DNA of 64,000 bases from Cylicocyclus nassatus (lineage: Eukaryota > Nematoda > Chromadorea > Rhabditida > Strongylidae). Positions 11,392-21,167 of the stretch are shown here, in pieces. The notes under the pieces are model-generated. The model was not told the origin of the DNA. It saw nothing but the letters and a program-made list of their open reading frames with translations, and did not search any database. How positions within the stretch are numbered: the first letter of the stretch is position 1; each line of letters opens with the position of its first letter. A program made the position numbers and the translations under genes. The DNA is taken from the NCBI GenBank assembly GCA_958299035.1, contig CATQJL010000112.1, positions 57,209,823 through 57,273,822 on the forward strand, read 5' to 3'.

Positions 11392-11935
11392 GGGAGGATG
11401 AAGGCTAGAGGTGAGTTCAATGTTCCTCAATGTTGCTGTAGGTAATCGCTGAAAGATCCTTAATGATACGATTAAAAACTAGCAGAACAACTCAAATACT
11501 GATAGCAGAAGTTCGACTTTAAACTTTAGCGGTTTTCTTTTTTGCTGTTTTAAGATCAAATTATATTTTACAGGTTGAAACATCCCAAACTACATCTTTG
11601 TTCTGGCAGCATTTGCCTGAATAAACGTTAACGTAACATAGTGTACCACATGCCCACCATATACGATTTACCATATATGGCAAAAATGTGCAATATTTAT
11701 TTCCATTAAAAAACAAAGCTAAAGGAAGCTTGCAGATTCTTTTGAGAATTGATAACAACAGCGGATATGTTCACCGAAATGCCTTGTTGGTCGAGTTATT
11801 ATGAAGTTCAGTTTCAAGAAGACTAGATGTATTATATAGGGACAAAATGCTTTGTGAGGCCACGCTCGAAAGTCGTATAAAGAAGCAAATTTTTCAGCTG
11901 TACTGCATTGACTATTCCGATAAGTTCAAATTATA

Positions 11936-12088
11936 ATGTCTAAGTCAACTTCACGAAATGTCCCAAAATCTGCCGAGATGATTCAATATGAAAAGCACTT
12001 ATCTGACATCAAAAAAAAAATCCGTGGGGTCGCATCATCTGGATTGATTACGGACAACAATCTGAATCACGATTGCAGTCTTAAATAG
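11936..12088 (+). CDS. possible small protein, 50 aa
   Basis: A single open frame starting ATG TCT AAG and ending TAG. It is preceded by TATAAAG at 11875 and a TTTTTCAG at about 11890-11897 that could accept a spliced leader; the TATA-to-ATG distance resembles that of the 3662 gene. The predicted peptide is polar and Lys-rich with no signal peptide and no recognised motif. It could be a chance ORF or the first exon of a decayed gene; only the promoter-like context supports it. Confidence 0.3.
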   Translation: MSKSTSRNVPKSAEMIQYEKHLSDIKKKIRGVASSGLITDNNLNHDCSLK

Positions 12089-12266
12089 CAACTTTCGGAA
12101 TTCTCGTCCAAGCGAGAAAATCTAAAAGTGTGTCAGATTTTCGAAGCATTGTTACTTCAGCTCTCCGCAATCACTGGTCGTGTCTGTGTGCCCAGCTAAA
12201 AATAGTTCCAATCAGATCAGAACTGCGTCTCAACAATCAACATCTGGACATTTTTCATATTTTAAC

Positions 12267-12427
12267 TACCCTAAAATCCCTACATTAAGTCCGCCTCTCA
12301 GATATGTCCGCCTCCCAGATAAGTCCGTTTTTTTGTATGGAAATGCACCCTCGCGCCGCCAAAAGTCCCGCATATAAGTCCGCTTTTTTGCAGATAAGTC
12401 CGGACTTATTGGCGGGATTTTAGGGTA
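12267..12427. mobile_element. short hairpin MITE with CCCTAAAATCCC ends
   Basis: The element begins TACCCTAAAATCCC and ends GGGATTTTAGGGTA, 161 bp in all, with TA at both ends. The interior has a degenerate repeat of AAGTCCG. It shares the CCCTAA tip with the 1933-2151 element and has no coding capacity. Confidence 0.75.
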
Positions 12428-13208
12428 TATCTTCTAACACTATCATTGTGCTTGAGTGTGCCGTCACAATATTTGGCTTCTTAAGTCTTAGTCAATTTTG
12501 AGGACTGTGATCTTATGTTAGATGTCTGTAAAACTCCTTCAAGAAGTAGTAACGTATATCAGTGGCATACCCAGAAAGTCCGTCCGGGAGGGGGAGGGGA
12601 GCGGGGCAAAAATTTTTCTTCTGATAAAGGTGCGTAACATTACGCACTTCCGAAAATTTTTGGGATGCTTTTCAAAATATTTGCGCGCTCCTGACCCCGA
12701 AATTCCAAAAAGGGGGCTTGACGGCAGCCATATGTAGCCCCGAAAAGATTTTTCACAAGGCTAATTTAAATTTTTAAGATTTTTTAAACTATTTACAAGT
12801 AAAAAAAATCGCTTGTACATTTTTCAACACCTTTAAGTAACTTTCAAATAGAAAAGTCACAAGTTCTTCTGCCTTAAAGAAGATCTATTACAAGGTTGAG
12901 CAAAGGTGTTGCAGTTTAAACCGTGCCTCTATCAATTGCTGTACGAAGTATAATAATATGAACATAGCTAAGGGCTAATCAATTGCTGATTGCTTCAGGT
13001 TTTGCTTCAGGTTTTCCGAAAATTGCAGTAACAAAGTCATTGACAAAAACCAGTTTTGTCGCGGCTCGCGATCGACCGCTCCTCACAGCATGTGGCCGGG
13101 AGCACCGTGTTGCCGCGCGTCTCGGTCGTGAGCACGGTCGCCGCGCTTTACGGCGGCTATCTTGTTCGCTCCGAGACCACACCACGTAGGCACGCCCCCA
13201 GCCACCGC

Positions 13209-13216
13209 TATAAATA
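13209..13216 (+). promoter_or_regulatory. LTR TATA box
   Basis: TATAAATA sits about 150 bases inside the left LTR and is repeated at 19744-19751 in the right LTR. It is the likely core promoter defining the U3/R boundary. Confidence 0.65.
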
Positions 13217-13638
13217 GCGCGTACGCGCGCCAGTGCGGCCTCTCTCGTCTTGTCATCTTACTATTATCGTCGTGCCGCCTTTATTATTGATTGGTTGGGT
13301 TTCTACGATATCGCCGTCGTGTCTACGTCCCCGTGCCTCGCGCGATTGGATGGATCGTTGATGGATTGTTTGGATGTACGCGCGAGGATAGAATCCAGGA
13401 TTATGAACATCACGAAGCGCCTTGGTCGCGCAGGACTCGTTGGGAGCTTGGTTCGATGCTGTTGGTTAGCATCATGGGGTCGGTGTTGCCGTGCCGTAGC
13501 TGCTGCCTTGGCGGCGCGCGGCCGGCCTGTGGGTAGCTCCCTTGGATGCCGGGAGAGTGTGTGAGTGTGTTAGCGTGTGAGTGTGAGTAAGATAGAGTCC
13601 CCATCGGTAGCCCGGGGTAGAGCTTAACTCTCCCCGTG

Positions 13639-13723
13639 GTAAGTATGTTTATATTTATGTCGTATATTTTTCTCGTGTATATTTGTTTAGTAAATTTATG
13701 TACTTTTATTGTTTTGTGTGCAG
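13639..13723 (+). other. intron-like segment within the LTR
   Basis: GTAAGTATG starts the segment and TTTTATTGTTTTGTGTGCAG ends it, an excellent nematode donor and acceptor pair 85 bp apart. The copy in the right LTR is retained. If it were spliced, the genomic RNA would lose it; its presence in both LTRs means the transcript that was copied was unspliced there, or that it lies in a part rebuilt from U3. Confidence 0.45.
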
Positions 13724-13849
13724 TGTAGGCGTAACGCGCCATTGTGAGCTGGCGCGCACCCGCAATGGCGGAAGTCCTTCGGTGACAGGAGCTGGACGCA
13801 AGGCAGTCGAGCACTAGGTGAGGGGCGCAGAGCCCACCGAGCCGCAATA

Positions 13850-13867
13850 TGGTGCATCGATGCCGAG
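13850..13867 (+). promoter_or_regulatory. primer binding site
   Basis: TGGTGCATCGATGCCGAG directly follows the left LTR. Its complement ends in CCA and fits the 3' acceptor and T-arm layout of a tRNA. I cannot assign the tRNA isotype. Confidence 0.6.
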
Positions 13868-14469
13868 CGCATGGTGGATGGCGTCGCCGCCCGCGGATGG
13901 GTTAGTCGCGCAAGTTGGAGCAGAGTCGTGTGTCATCGGTGTGTTGCGTCGTTGTTACGTTGTTGAAGGAACGCGCTATCCCATCCATCATGCGTGCGTA
14001 ACGAGCCCGAAGCTACCACGCTCAGCGCCCCAGTAGGAAGTCCTGGCAAACAGAGAGGCAGAGTTGAATACCTACGTAGCCAGTAGCAAGAGTGCCGGAA
14101 GGTAGCCAGGGTGCGAAGCATGGCGTGTCAGCGCGGGGGGATAGTCGGGAAGACTGTGGCAACTTGCCAACTAGAACCCCAATCGGCCGAGCGACCACGT
14201 CATGCGATACCTGGTAAGCCTGTCGCGCTTGGAAAGTACTGCCCAGGTGAAGGGCCGGTGTCGTAGTCGGCGGGCTCGACCAGGGGTACCGGAGAGTACC
14301 AGCGGCCGCACATGTCGAGTCTTCGGGATTTGAAACGAAGGATTGGGGGAAGCAGGATAGGAAGAGTTGAAGACGGACGCTCTGGATTGTGGATCGATTG
14401 ATGGAAGATGGATGTCAGATAGGCGGAGGAGGAAGATGAAGATGGAGGATAGGAAGATCGCGAGCGCGC

Positions 14470-14970
14470 CTGAGTCGTACCGTTGTACGTGCATTTAGTG
14501 CTGTATCGTCGAGCACGCTGCGCGCAGAAGACCAGATCGTGGAGGCGCGAAGAAGAGTTGTATCGTTGTACGCGCATTTTAGGACTGTATCGGAGCACGC
14601 GAGAGAGCTGTACCGGAGTACGCGCCAGGAGAGTTTTGACGTCGGATTGTTGTTCGAGTGGGAAGCTGGCATGGAGACGGACAGTTCGAAGGCAGACGGA
14701 TAGAAGTTAGGGAGCGCGATTTAGAGTTGTATCGTTGCACGCGTATTTAGTGTTGTATCGTTGGACGCGCTTTAGTATTGTATCGTCGTATGTGTACTAG
14801 TGTAGTATCGTCGAACGCGTTTCAGTACTGTATCATTGTACGCGCTGGTTCGAAGGCGAAGGACGAGCGACGGACAGGAGGAATCGAGAGAGGGGTATGG
14901 AGCTGCGTAGAGCTGTATCGGTGGACGCGCGAAGGTGGAGCAGTATCGAGACGCGCGAAGAATCGCAGCT
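14470..14970 (+). repeat. degenerate tandem repeat in the LTR-element interior
   Basis: About ten diverged copies of a unit near 25-35 bp are recognisable by the core GTATCGTTGTACGCGC with variations such as GTATCGTCGAACGCG. The copies are interrupted by purine-rich spacers. No reading frame stays open across them. Confidence 0.6.
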
Positions 14971-17820
14971 GGGGATCGACACCGTCCTATATTGATATAT
15001 AGGAGCTTGGACCATAGCCGGGGAGACGGGATTCGGGGTTCTCTTATGTAAGCTGGGGTTTTATAGTTAGTGTTTTGTGTTCTATAGCTTTTGTATTTTT
15101 GTGTTTTCTAAGAAAGTTTAAGTTTGGGGTTAGATGTGAGTTGGGATGAGTACTAGGGGTCCTTGGATCTATATCCTGTTAGTTTTTCTATCACACCACC
15201 TTCTTTTCCTTCGCTCTACTGTAGTTTAGTTTTCCCACAAACCGGTATTACTGTCCCCGTAGTATATTTTCTTCTCCTTTCTTTTTTAATCGTCATCACT
15301 AATCGTAGTCGCCTTTGGCTCCCGTCGTAGTGTAACATGGGGTACCATTAGGTAAGTTTCGTTCGCGCAAATAAGCGCACTTGCGCGTTCGTTCCTGTGC
15401 CCCCTTAGTTCGCCCACCACCCCTAGTACAAGCGGAGAGCAGCCGTGCTAGAAGGATAGGATTGCCGTGCAAGACGCTGGGAGGTACCATCAGCAGGATG
15501 ACGACGACAGACGGCAACTGGTACGAAGCACGGTTTTAAGCAGGATATGGTCCAAGTGTCCACGGGTCATCAGTGATGGCCTCTCCGTTCGCCGACAGGA
15601 GCCCTGAGCAGTTTCCAGACCGGCCTCCGACAGGATAACCTTTCCCGTACCTCGTTATACGCGCGCCACTTAGTGCCGCGCAGGCTCTTCAGTGACACTC
15701 TGTCTTTATTCATGCTCTGTTTGCCTTACGTCCTTTGGTCACCCCACGGTTACGTACTACACTTTTCTTTTTTGTTTTTCCTTCTGTGGTGGAGTAAGTT
15801 GGGTAAGTTGGAAGGGTCTAGTAGGGTTATTCGTTGCTATGGGTAGTAGGGAGTGTGTTCTGTGTTTTTCTATTTATAATTATTATTCTCTATAGGTTAC
15901 CGATGGGTGTGAGTTTGCCCCCCTAGCGCGCCGCGCTTCGTTTAGGCATGGTACATCTTCGATGTCGTCGATCACACGACGGATTGACAGAGAGAGCCAT
16001 TGGAAACAGGCAGAATTTCTTACCGTTCTCCATCCAGGTACCGAGCCTCTGTTCCTTTTTCTTTTGTTCTGATTTGTCTGGTGCCAGGCCGTTGTCGAGC
16101 TTTACGCTCTGTTTTTACTATCAGGCCAGATGTTGTGTTTTTGCGGCGGAATGCCTTTCTCTCTGTAATTTTTGTCCCGTATTTTCCCACTTTTTCTTCA
16201 GTTGGGTCCTGAAACGATTGTTGCTCAGCGCGCACTTTAGGCGGTGTGTACCCCACCTTTTTGTGCATATTGATCACTATCAGATCTTTTGCGCTTCTTC
16301 CCTTATTTCCTATGTCTTGTTTGTTGTTGTCGACGCAATAAGCAACCATAGCCCCTTTTTACGTTCTTGTAATTTTGGTGAACGTGCGACCCAGCTGCTC
16401 ATTTCGCGCAAACTTCGTCTCCTTTGGCCTCAGATCGTCGGTTAGGTCAGTAGATTCTGTACTTGTCGCCATGCATTCTATCTTTGGTGTATAGCGAACT
16501 TGTTCCATCCTTGCAGTTGCTATTGTCTACCGTTGCAGCCGTGTCCCAGCCAAATCAGTATTTTTGTTCTTCTTGCAACTTCGCGAGCCGTCAGCTTATC
16601 GCCATTCCTTTTGCTCATTACAGAACCTTCTGCACGCGCGTTCCATCTTGGGTCCATTCTGTATCCGTGCAGCTGTCCTGTAAGTGCTCTGCGTAGTTGC
16701 AATTTTTGTTTGATTCTTGGCTACCTGCAAGACTATTATATACTCGGCTTCGACCAAAACCCGGTTTTTTTTTCTTTACGCGCGTTCAGTACATCGTCTG
16801 TGTGCTAGCACGATCTGCGCACTTTTGGATATCTCTTGTACTGCGCGTCAATCCTGGTAATTCTTATGTTATATCCCGTAAGCGCGCCTTTGGTAGTATG
16901 TTATCCCCTGTTGGCGCAGTGTAGATTTTTCCTCATTGCATATTCCATCTATAGGCTCCTTCTTGCGCGTGAGTATTCTCAGTAGTATCGCGCCTTTGCT
17001 CTCGTTGTGCGTTCCATCTGCACCTTGATCTCATGCCAAGTTTACTTGATTACATCCTCGGCAAGTGGAGCACTTATCTACCATCTACGTTGGCATCGTC
17101 GTATTTTCTGCGTTGTATCGTTGCTCGACGAAGTATTGCGCTTAGCGCGCCAGCCGTGCTTCACAGATCTTTTTTGCCCGTAGTAGCTTGGCCTAATTGC
17201 TGTGCTCAGGGCTACCATGTCTTGCTTATTCACAGTCGTACCATCCTGTTCGTATGTTTAATTTGCCTGGCCAGCTAGTGTAACTGCGATCACTACTGTA
17301 TATTAGCAAACGTGTCCTTGAAGTGCATCTGTTTTCTGGATTTAGACTTACCTGACGCGCAACCCGTAGACACGTTTATACTATCTTCTCCGTGGACGCT
17401 TACGTCAGGGACCTGTAGCCATTAACATCGGCTGTGGTCATACGCGCGGCTTTTGCCATTGCCTTGTCGGATTTACCCCTTTTTTCTAGGATTGGCTTAT
17501 ACTCGGACTTACTTTTCGTCTGCATTGCTGTTTTGTTGTGTCACTTCTTTACCATCTATTTGGACACACTCGGTATGCAGCGCAACCCGATTTCGACAAA
17601 TATTGGAATGGTCCTGCGGGTAGCACCTACTCCCGTACCTGCTATAGCGTCTCGTTGGCAGTCCGGCTTGAGTTCCATCATCGGTCATGATTATACTCAG
17701 CGCGCACAAAGCGGTTCCACTTATTTTTGAACATTGATGCGCGACCACATATATTGTCACGTGCCGAGTAAGTGGACTGAAAGAGTAACATCATTTTAGT
17801 TGTCATACGGAGTATTAGTC

Positions 17821-18121
17821 ATGTCCGCACCATCCGGCTCATCGTCAGAACATCCAGAGGAAAGTTCCAGCGCGCTTCATGGACGCGCTAATCAACAACC
17901 AGGAACATCCCAGGAAGATGACCTGCCAGTTTTCAATTTCAACGCATTTCTTCGTTTTTTTTGCAGGGAGAGACCCCTTCGATGACCCGGTCATGTCCGC
18001 ATGCTTTCGTGAGGAATTCAGAAGGGCGTCGAAGGGCGATCGAATTCTTCTTGGCCTAAAGCTATACCATCCATTCTTACAGACTTCGAGGATGATGAGA
18101 CCATCGATAAATCGGGAGTAG
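17821..18121 (+). pseudogene. possible decayed gag-like start
   Basis: An ATG at 17821 opens 55 codons rich in Ser, Glu and Gln (starting MSAPSGSSSEHPEESS). A different frame then continues with a charged stretch (DPVMSACFREEFRRASKGDR) to about 18118, as though one frameshift separated two halves. The position, the last quarter of the element, is odd for gag. Resemblance to any Gag is not established; this could also be a captured fragment or chance. Confidence 0.25.
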
Positions 18122-19576
18122 AAGGCAGCGACGACGTGCCTGAAGACGTCATCTGGCGGGAGTTGATGGAGGTTCGTGGACGAGTACCCATGGCGAATCC
18201 ACAAGACGCGCAGACGGACGCGCAACCGGGTGATACTGCGGACTCGAACGGTAGTAGTAGGCAACATCAATCAAAAATTTAAATTTCCCTTTTTATATTT
18301 TATATTTCCAAATTCACTAACGTTTTGTATTCGCGCGTCAGTCAATTTTCTTTTTACATTTTAGCATCTTTGTAACTGTCGCGCCTCTAAAATTTCGTTT
18401 TTATACTTTGCCTACTTATCGTATAAGATCTGTCGCGCTAGTCAACCCACTAGTTAACATCATCTGCCGCACTTGTGGGACGCGTTAAGATCTATCGCGC
18501 CGCACGAAGCTCCGCTTAACATCTTAGTCAACCATCAGCTCCTTACTAGCCATACTTCCTATTGTAGTAGCGCGTTAACATCATTCAAATTTTCCGCTAA
18601 TTATTCTAACTTGTCTATTGTTGCTACTCGGTCGAGCAGCCCAGCGGAAGTCTACTTTAGGAAGTTGCAGCCGTCACCGGACGCGCCGTCTCATTTGTCT
18701 GAGTCCCGACCATAGAGCCATTGCGAGCAGTCCACCAGGCTCCTGTAACATCTGCTCTATAGGATGGGCCGTCTTTCCTTGAACAGACCCACAGTGCTGC
18801 ACCCCCGGGTCCTTGAGTTGCAGGGTCGATCCCCTCGTCGAGGCATTTTGTCCTCGGCGGGAGGCTGGACCTTCGTCCAATTTGGTCCGGATGGGTGCTA
18901 GATGCGCAAATTTGGGAATGTTTCTGGAAAGGCGTGGTACTTTTTTCGTCTGAAAGCCAACACCCTCTCAGTTTATCGTTTTATTTTGTGCCCTTTTATC
19001 GTAAATTAAGTCAAAATTAAGAGAGGGTGAAGGTTTTCTTTGTTTCAGGGTGTGCGTTCCAGGACGCGCGTCATGTAGGTTCGCAGGGCGGTAACTTTCG
19101 TTTCGGGCATTATGCTCCCTCGACGTTGAACGTATGAGTGTATTTAGAGTGGTTAGATGTTGGTGGTGCGAGGGGCGTAGTGCGAGTTGGATGCGCAGTA
19201 AGATCAGCGCTGGTCGAAATGGATGGTGAGATGGCGAGATGGAGCGATGATGATGCTATGGGCTGGAGCGTCTATCCTGAGACTTGTAAATAGTTTAGTA
19301 GCTGTAGAAGTATTTTTAATCATTGTTCATATTTATTTGGTAAGCGCCTTGAGCGCTCCGGTTTATTCTAGTAGTCACCTGCGCGTCAAAGAGCCTGTAG
19401 TTTTGTGTCTATTTTTGTGTTTTACCACGGGGCGGGTTGTTGCCTGTTCCCTCGCTACCGATGCCGTATGTTTCTCTTTTTTTCTATCATCGCCCAAATT
19501 TTTTAGGTTAAGGCAGTTACCCCAGGTCACGGTGCTATCACGTAACCCCCTATTCGCAACGCCCAATGCCTTTCGT

Positions 19577-19592
19577 TGTGGGGGGGGGGGAG
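19577..19592 (+). promoter_or_regulatory. polypurine tract
   Basis: A G homopolymer followed by AG lies immediately before the right LTR start TGTCGGG. This is the expected second-strand primer of an LTR retrotransposon. Confidence 0.7.
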
Positions 19593-20385
19593 TGTCGGGC
19601 TCGCGATCGACCGCTCCTCACAGCATGCGGCCGGGAGCACCGTGTTGTCGCGCGTCTCGGTCGTGAGCACGGTCGCCGCGCTTTACGGCGGCTATCTTGT
19701 TCGCTCCGAGACCACACCACGTAGGCACGCCCCCAGCCACCGCTATAAATAGCGCGTACGCGCGCCAGTGCGGCCTCTCTCGTCTTGTCATCTTACTATT
19801 ATCGTCGTGCCGCCTTTATTATTGATTGGTTGGGTTTCTACGATATCGCCGTCGTGTCTACGTCCCCGTGCCTCGCGCGATTGGATGGATCGTTGATGGA
19901 TTGTTTGGATGTACGCGCGAGGATAGAATCCAGGATTATGAACATCACGAAGCGCCTTGGTCGCGCAGGACTCGTTGGGAGCTTGGTTCGATGCTGTTGG
20001 TTAACATCATGGGGTCGGTGTTGCCGTGCCGTAGCTGCTGCCTTGGCGGCGCGCGGCCGGCCTGTGGGTAGCTCCCTTGGATGCCGGGAGAGTGTGTGAG
20101 TGTGTTAGCGTGTGAGTGTGAGTAAGATAGAGTCCCCATCGGTAGCCCGGGGTAGAGCTTAACTCTCCCCGTGGTAAGTATGTTTATATTTATGTCGTAT
20201 ATTTTTCTCGTGTATATTTGTTTAGTAAATTTATGTACTTTTATTGTTTTGTGTGCAGTGTAGGCGTAACGCGCCATTGTGAGCTGGCGCGCACCCGCAG
20301 TGGCGGAAGTCCTTCGGGGACAGGAGCTGGACGCAAGGCAGTCGAGCACTAGGTGAGGGGGCGCAGAGCCCACCGAGCCGCAACA
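19593..20385 (+). repeat. 3' LTR
   Basis: It is colinear with 13057-13849 and of equal length because two single-base indels compensate (GCGG/GGG near the start, GGGG/GGGGG near the end). It ends CCGCAACA followed by the AGTTT target duplication. Confidence 0.9.
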
Positions 20386-20487
20386 AGTTTTGTTATGTAG
20401 GCTAAGACAATTAGAAAAGTGATTCATAGAACCCAGTTTCATATTCACGGTGATTTGCATACTAAGTCTGAATTCAGCGTGATAATA

Positions 20488-21167
20488 CAGGGTGTCCCAA
20501 AAGTATGTATCGAACGTTTGATCGTTAATAACTCTCTTCCCAAGAAGTCTTTTGCCTTGCTTCAGGTACCGTTTTGTAGAACTGGCTTCAACTTAGATTT
20601 GCAGTATAGAACGAATCACTCATTTCTCTTCATTACTGTAGGATTACGGTAGAAACTTCAAGGAGGGTTTTAAGCAATGAAAGGCCATATTTTGCCCCAG
20701 AAAGGAAACAAAACAGCCTTAAAACTTTTACACTAGGCTAATTAGAGTTGCTGATTATAATTGTAAAGTTCCCAACTTATTATGATGCTTCATTGAAGAG
20801 TTATGCCAGGTAAGAAGTAGCGGCCATTTTTTCAATGTTCCTAAAAAGTGGGATTGCACCGTTTAGAAAGCTTCGTAATCTTGTGAATAGTTAATTATTG
20901 AACTCAGCGTCCATAAAAACCCTATTACACAAGTTTTCACGATTTTTTGAAAAATTTTGAAACGGCAGCTTTTTTCACATTAACACCATATGTTTCAAGT
21001 TTCTACCGTAATCCTACAGTAATGAAGAGAGATGAATGATTCGTTCTATAGTGCAAATCTAAGTTGAAGCCAGCTCTACAAAACGGTACCTAAAGCAAGG
21101 CAAAAGACTTCTTGGGAAGAGAGTTATTAACGATCAAACGTTCGATACATACTTTTGGGACACCCTG
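20488..21167. mobile_element. Tc1/mariner-type MITE, copy A, 680 bp
   Basis: Termini CAGGGTGTCCCAAAAGTATG and its reverse complement are flanked by TA on both sides. The inverted repeats extend about 185 bp from each end (for example CAAGAAGTCTTTTGCCTTGC and its complement). The unpaired middle has no transposase. A sister copy is at 39700-40372, so the family has been active recently in this genome. Confidence 0.85.

Larger units (their letters stand above)
11392..13056. other. interval between the acidic collagen-like gene and the LTR element
   Basis: Apart from the doubtful ORF at 11936-12088 and the MITE at 12267-12427, I see a fragment of a dispersed repeat at about 12550-12960 (also present at 33500-33840), beginning in the purine-rich run near 12580. 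The remainder is A/T-rich and shows no exon chain. Confidence 0.5.
13057..13849 (+). repeat. 5' LTR
   Basis: It starts TGTCGCGGCTCGCG and contains a TATA box (CTATAAATAG, about 13208-13217). It also carries an intron-like segment 13639-13723, with donor GTAAGTATG and acceptor TTTTGTGTGCAG. The identical 104-codon ORF in each LTR is a by-product of the repeat, not evidence of a gene. CG-rich words such as CGCG are frequent. Confidence 0.9.
13057..20385 (+). mobile_element. non-autonomous LTR retrotransposon, 7.3 kb, no gag-pol
   Basis: Two 793-bp LTRs (13057-13849 and 19593-20385) flank 5.7 kb of internal DNA. A 5-bp duplication AGTTT lies immediately outside (13052-13056 and 20386-20390). 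The LTRs start TGTCG and end AATA (left) or AACA (right). A primer binding site follows the left LTR and a G-rich polypurine tract precedes the right LTR, so every structural part for retrotransposition is present. I noted six substitutions and two single-base indels between LTRs, about 1%, hence a recent insertion. No internal ORF exceeds 171 codons and none resembles protease, reverse transcriptase or integrase. This fits a large retrotransposon derivative mobilised by a relative elsewhere; superfamily (BEL/Pao or Gypsy) cannot be told without coding sequence. Confidence 0.9.

Noticed and set aside
13250..13564. 104-codon ORF, repeated almost identically at 19785-20099
   Set aside because: The two copies lie at the same place in the two LTRs; identity reflects the repeat, and the frame has no domain.
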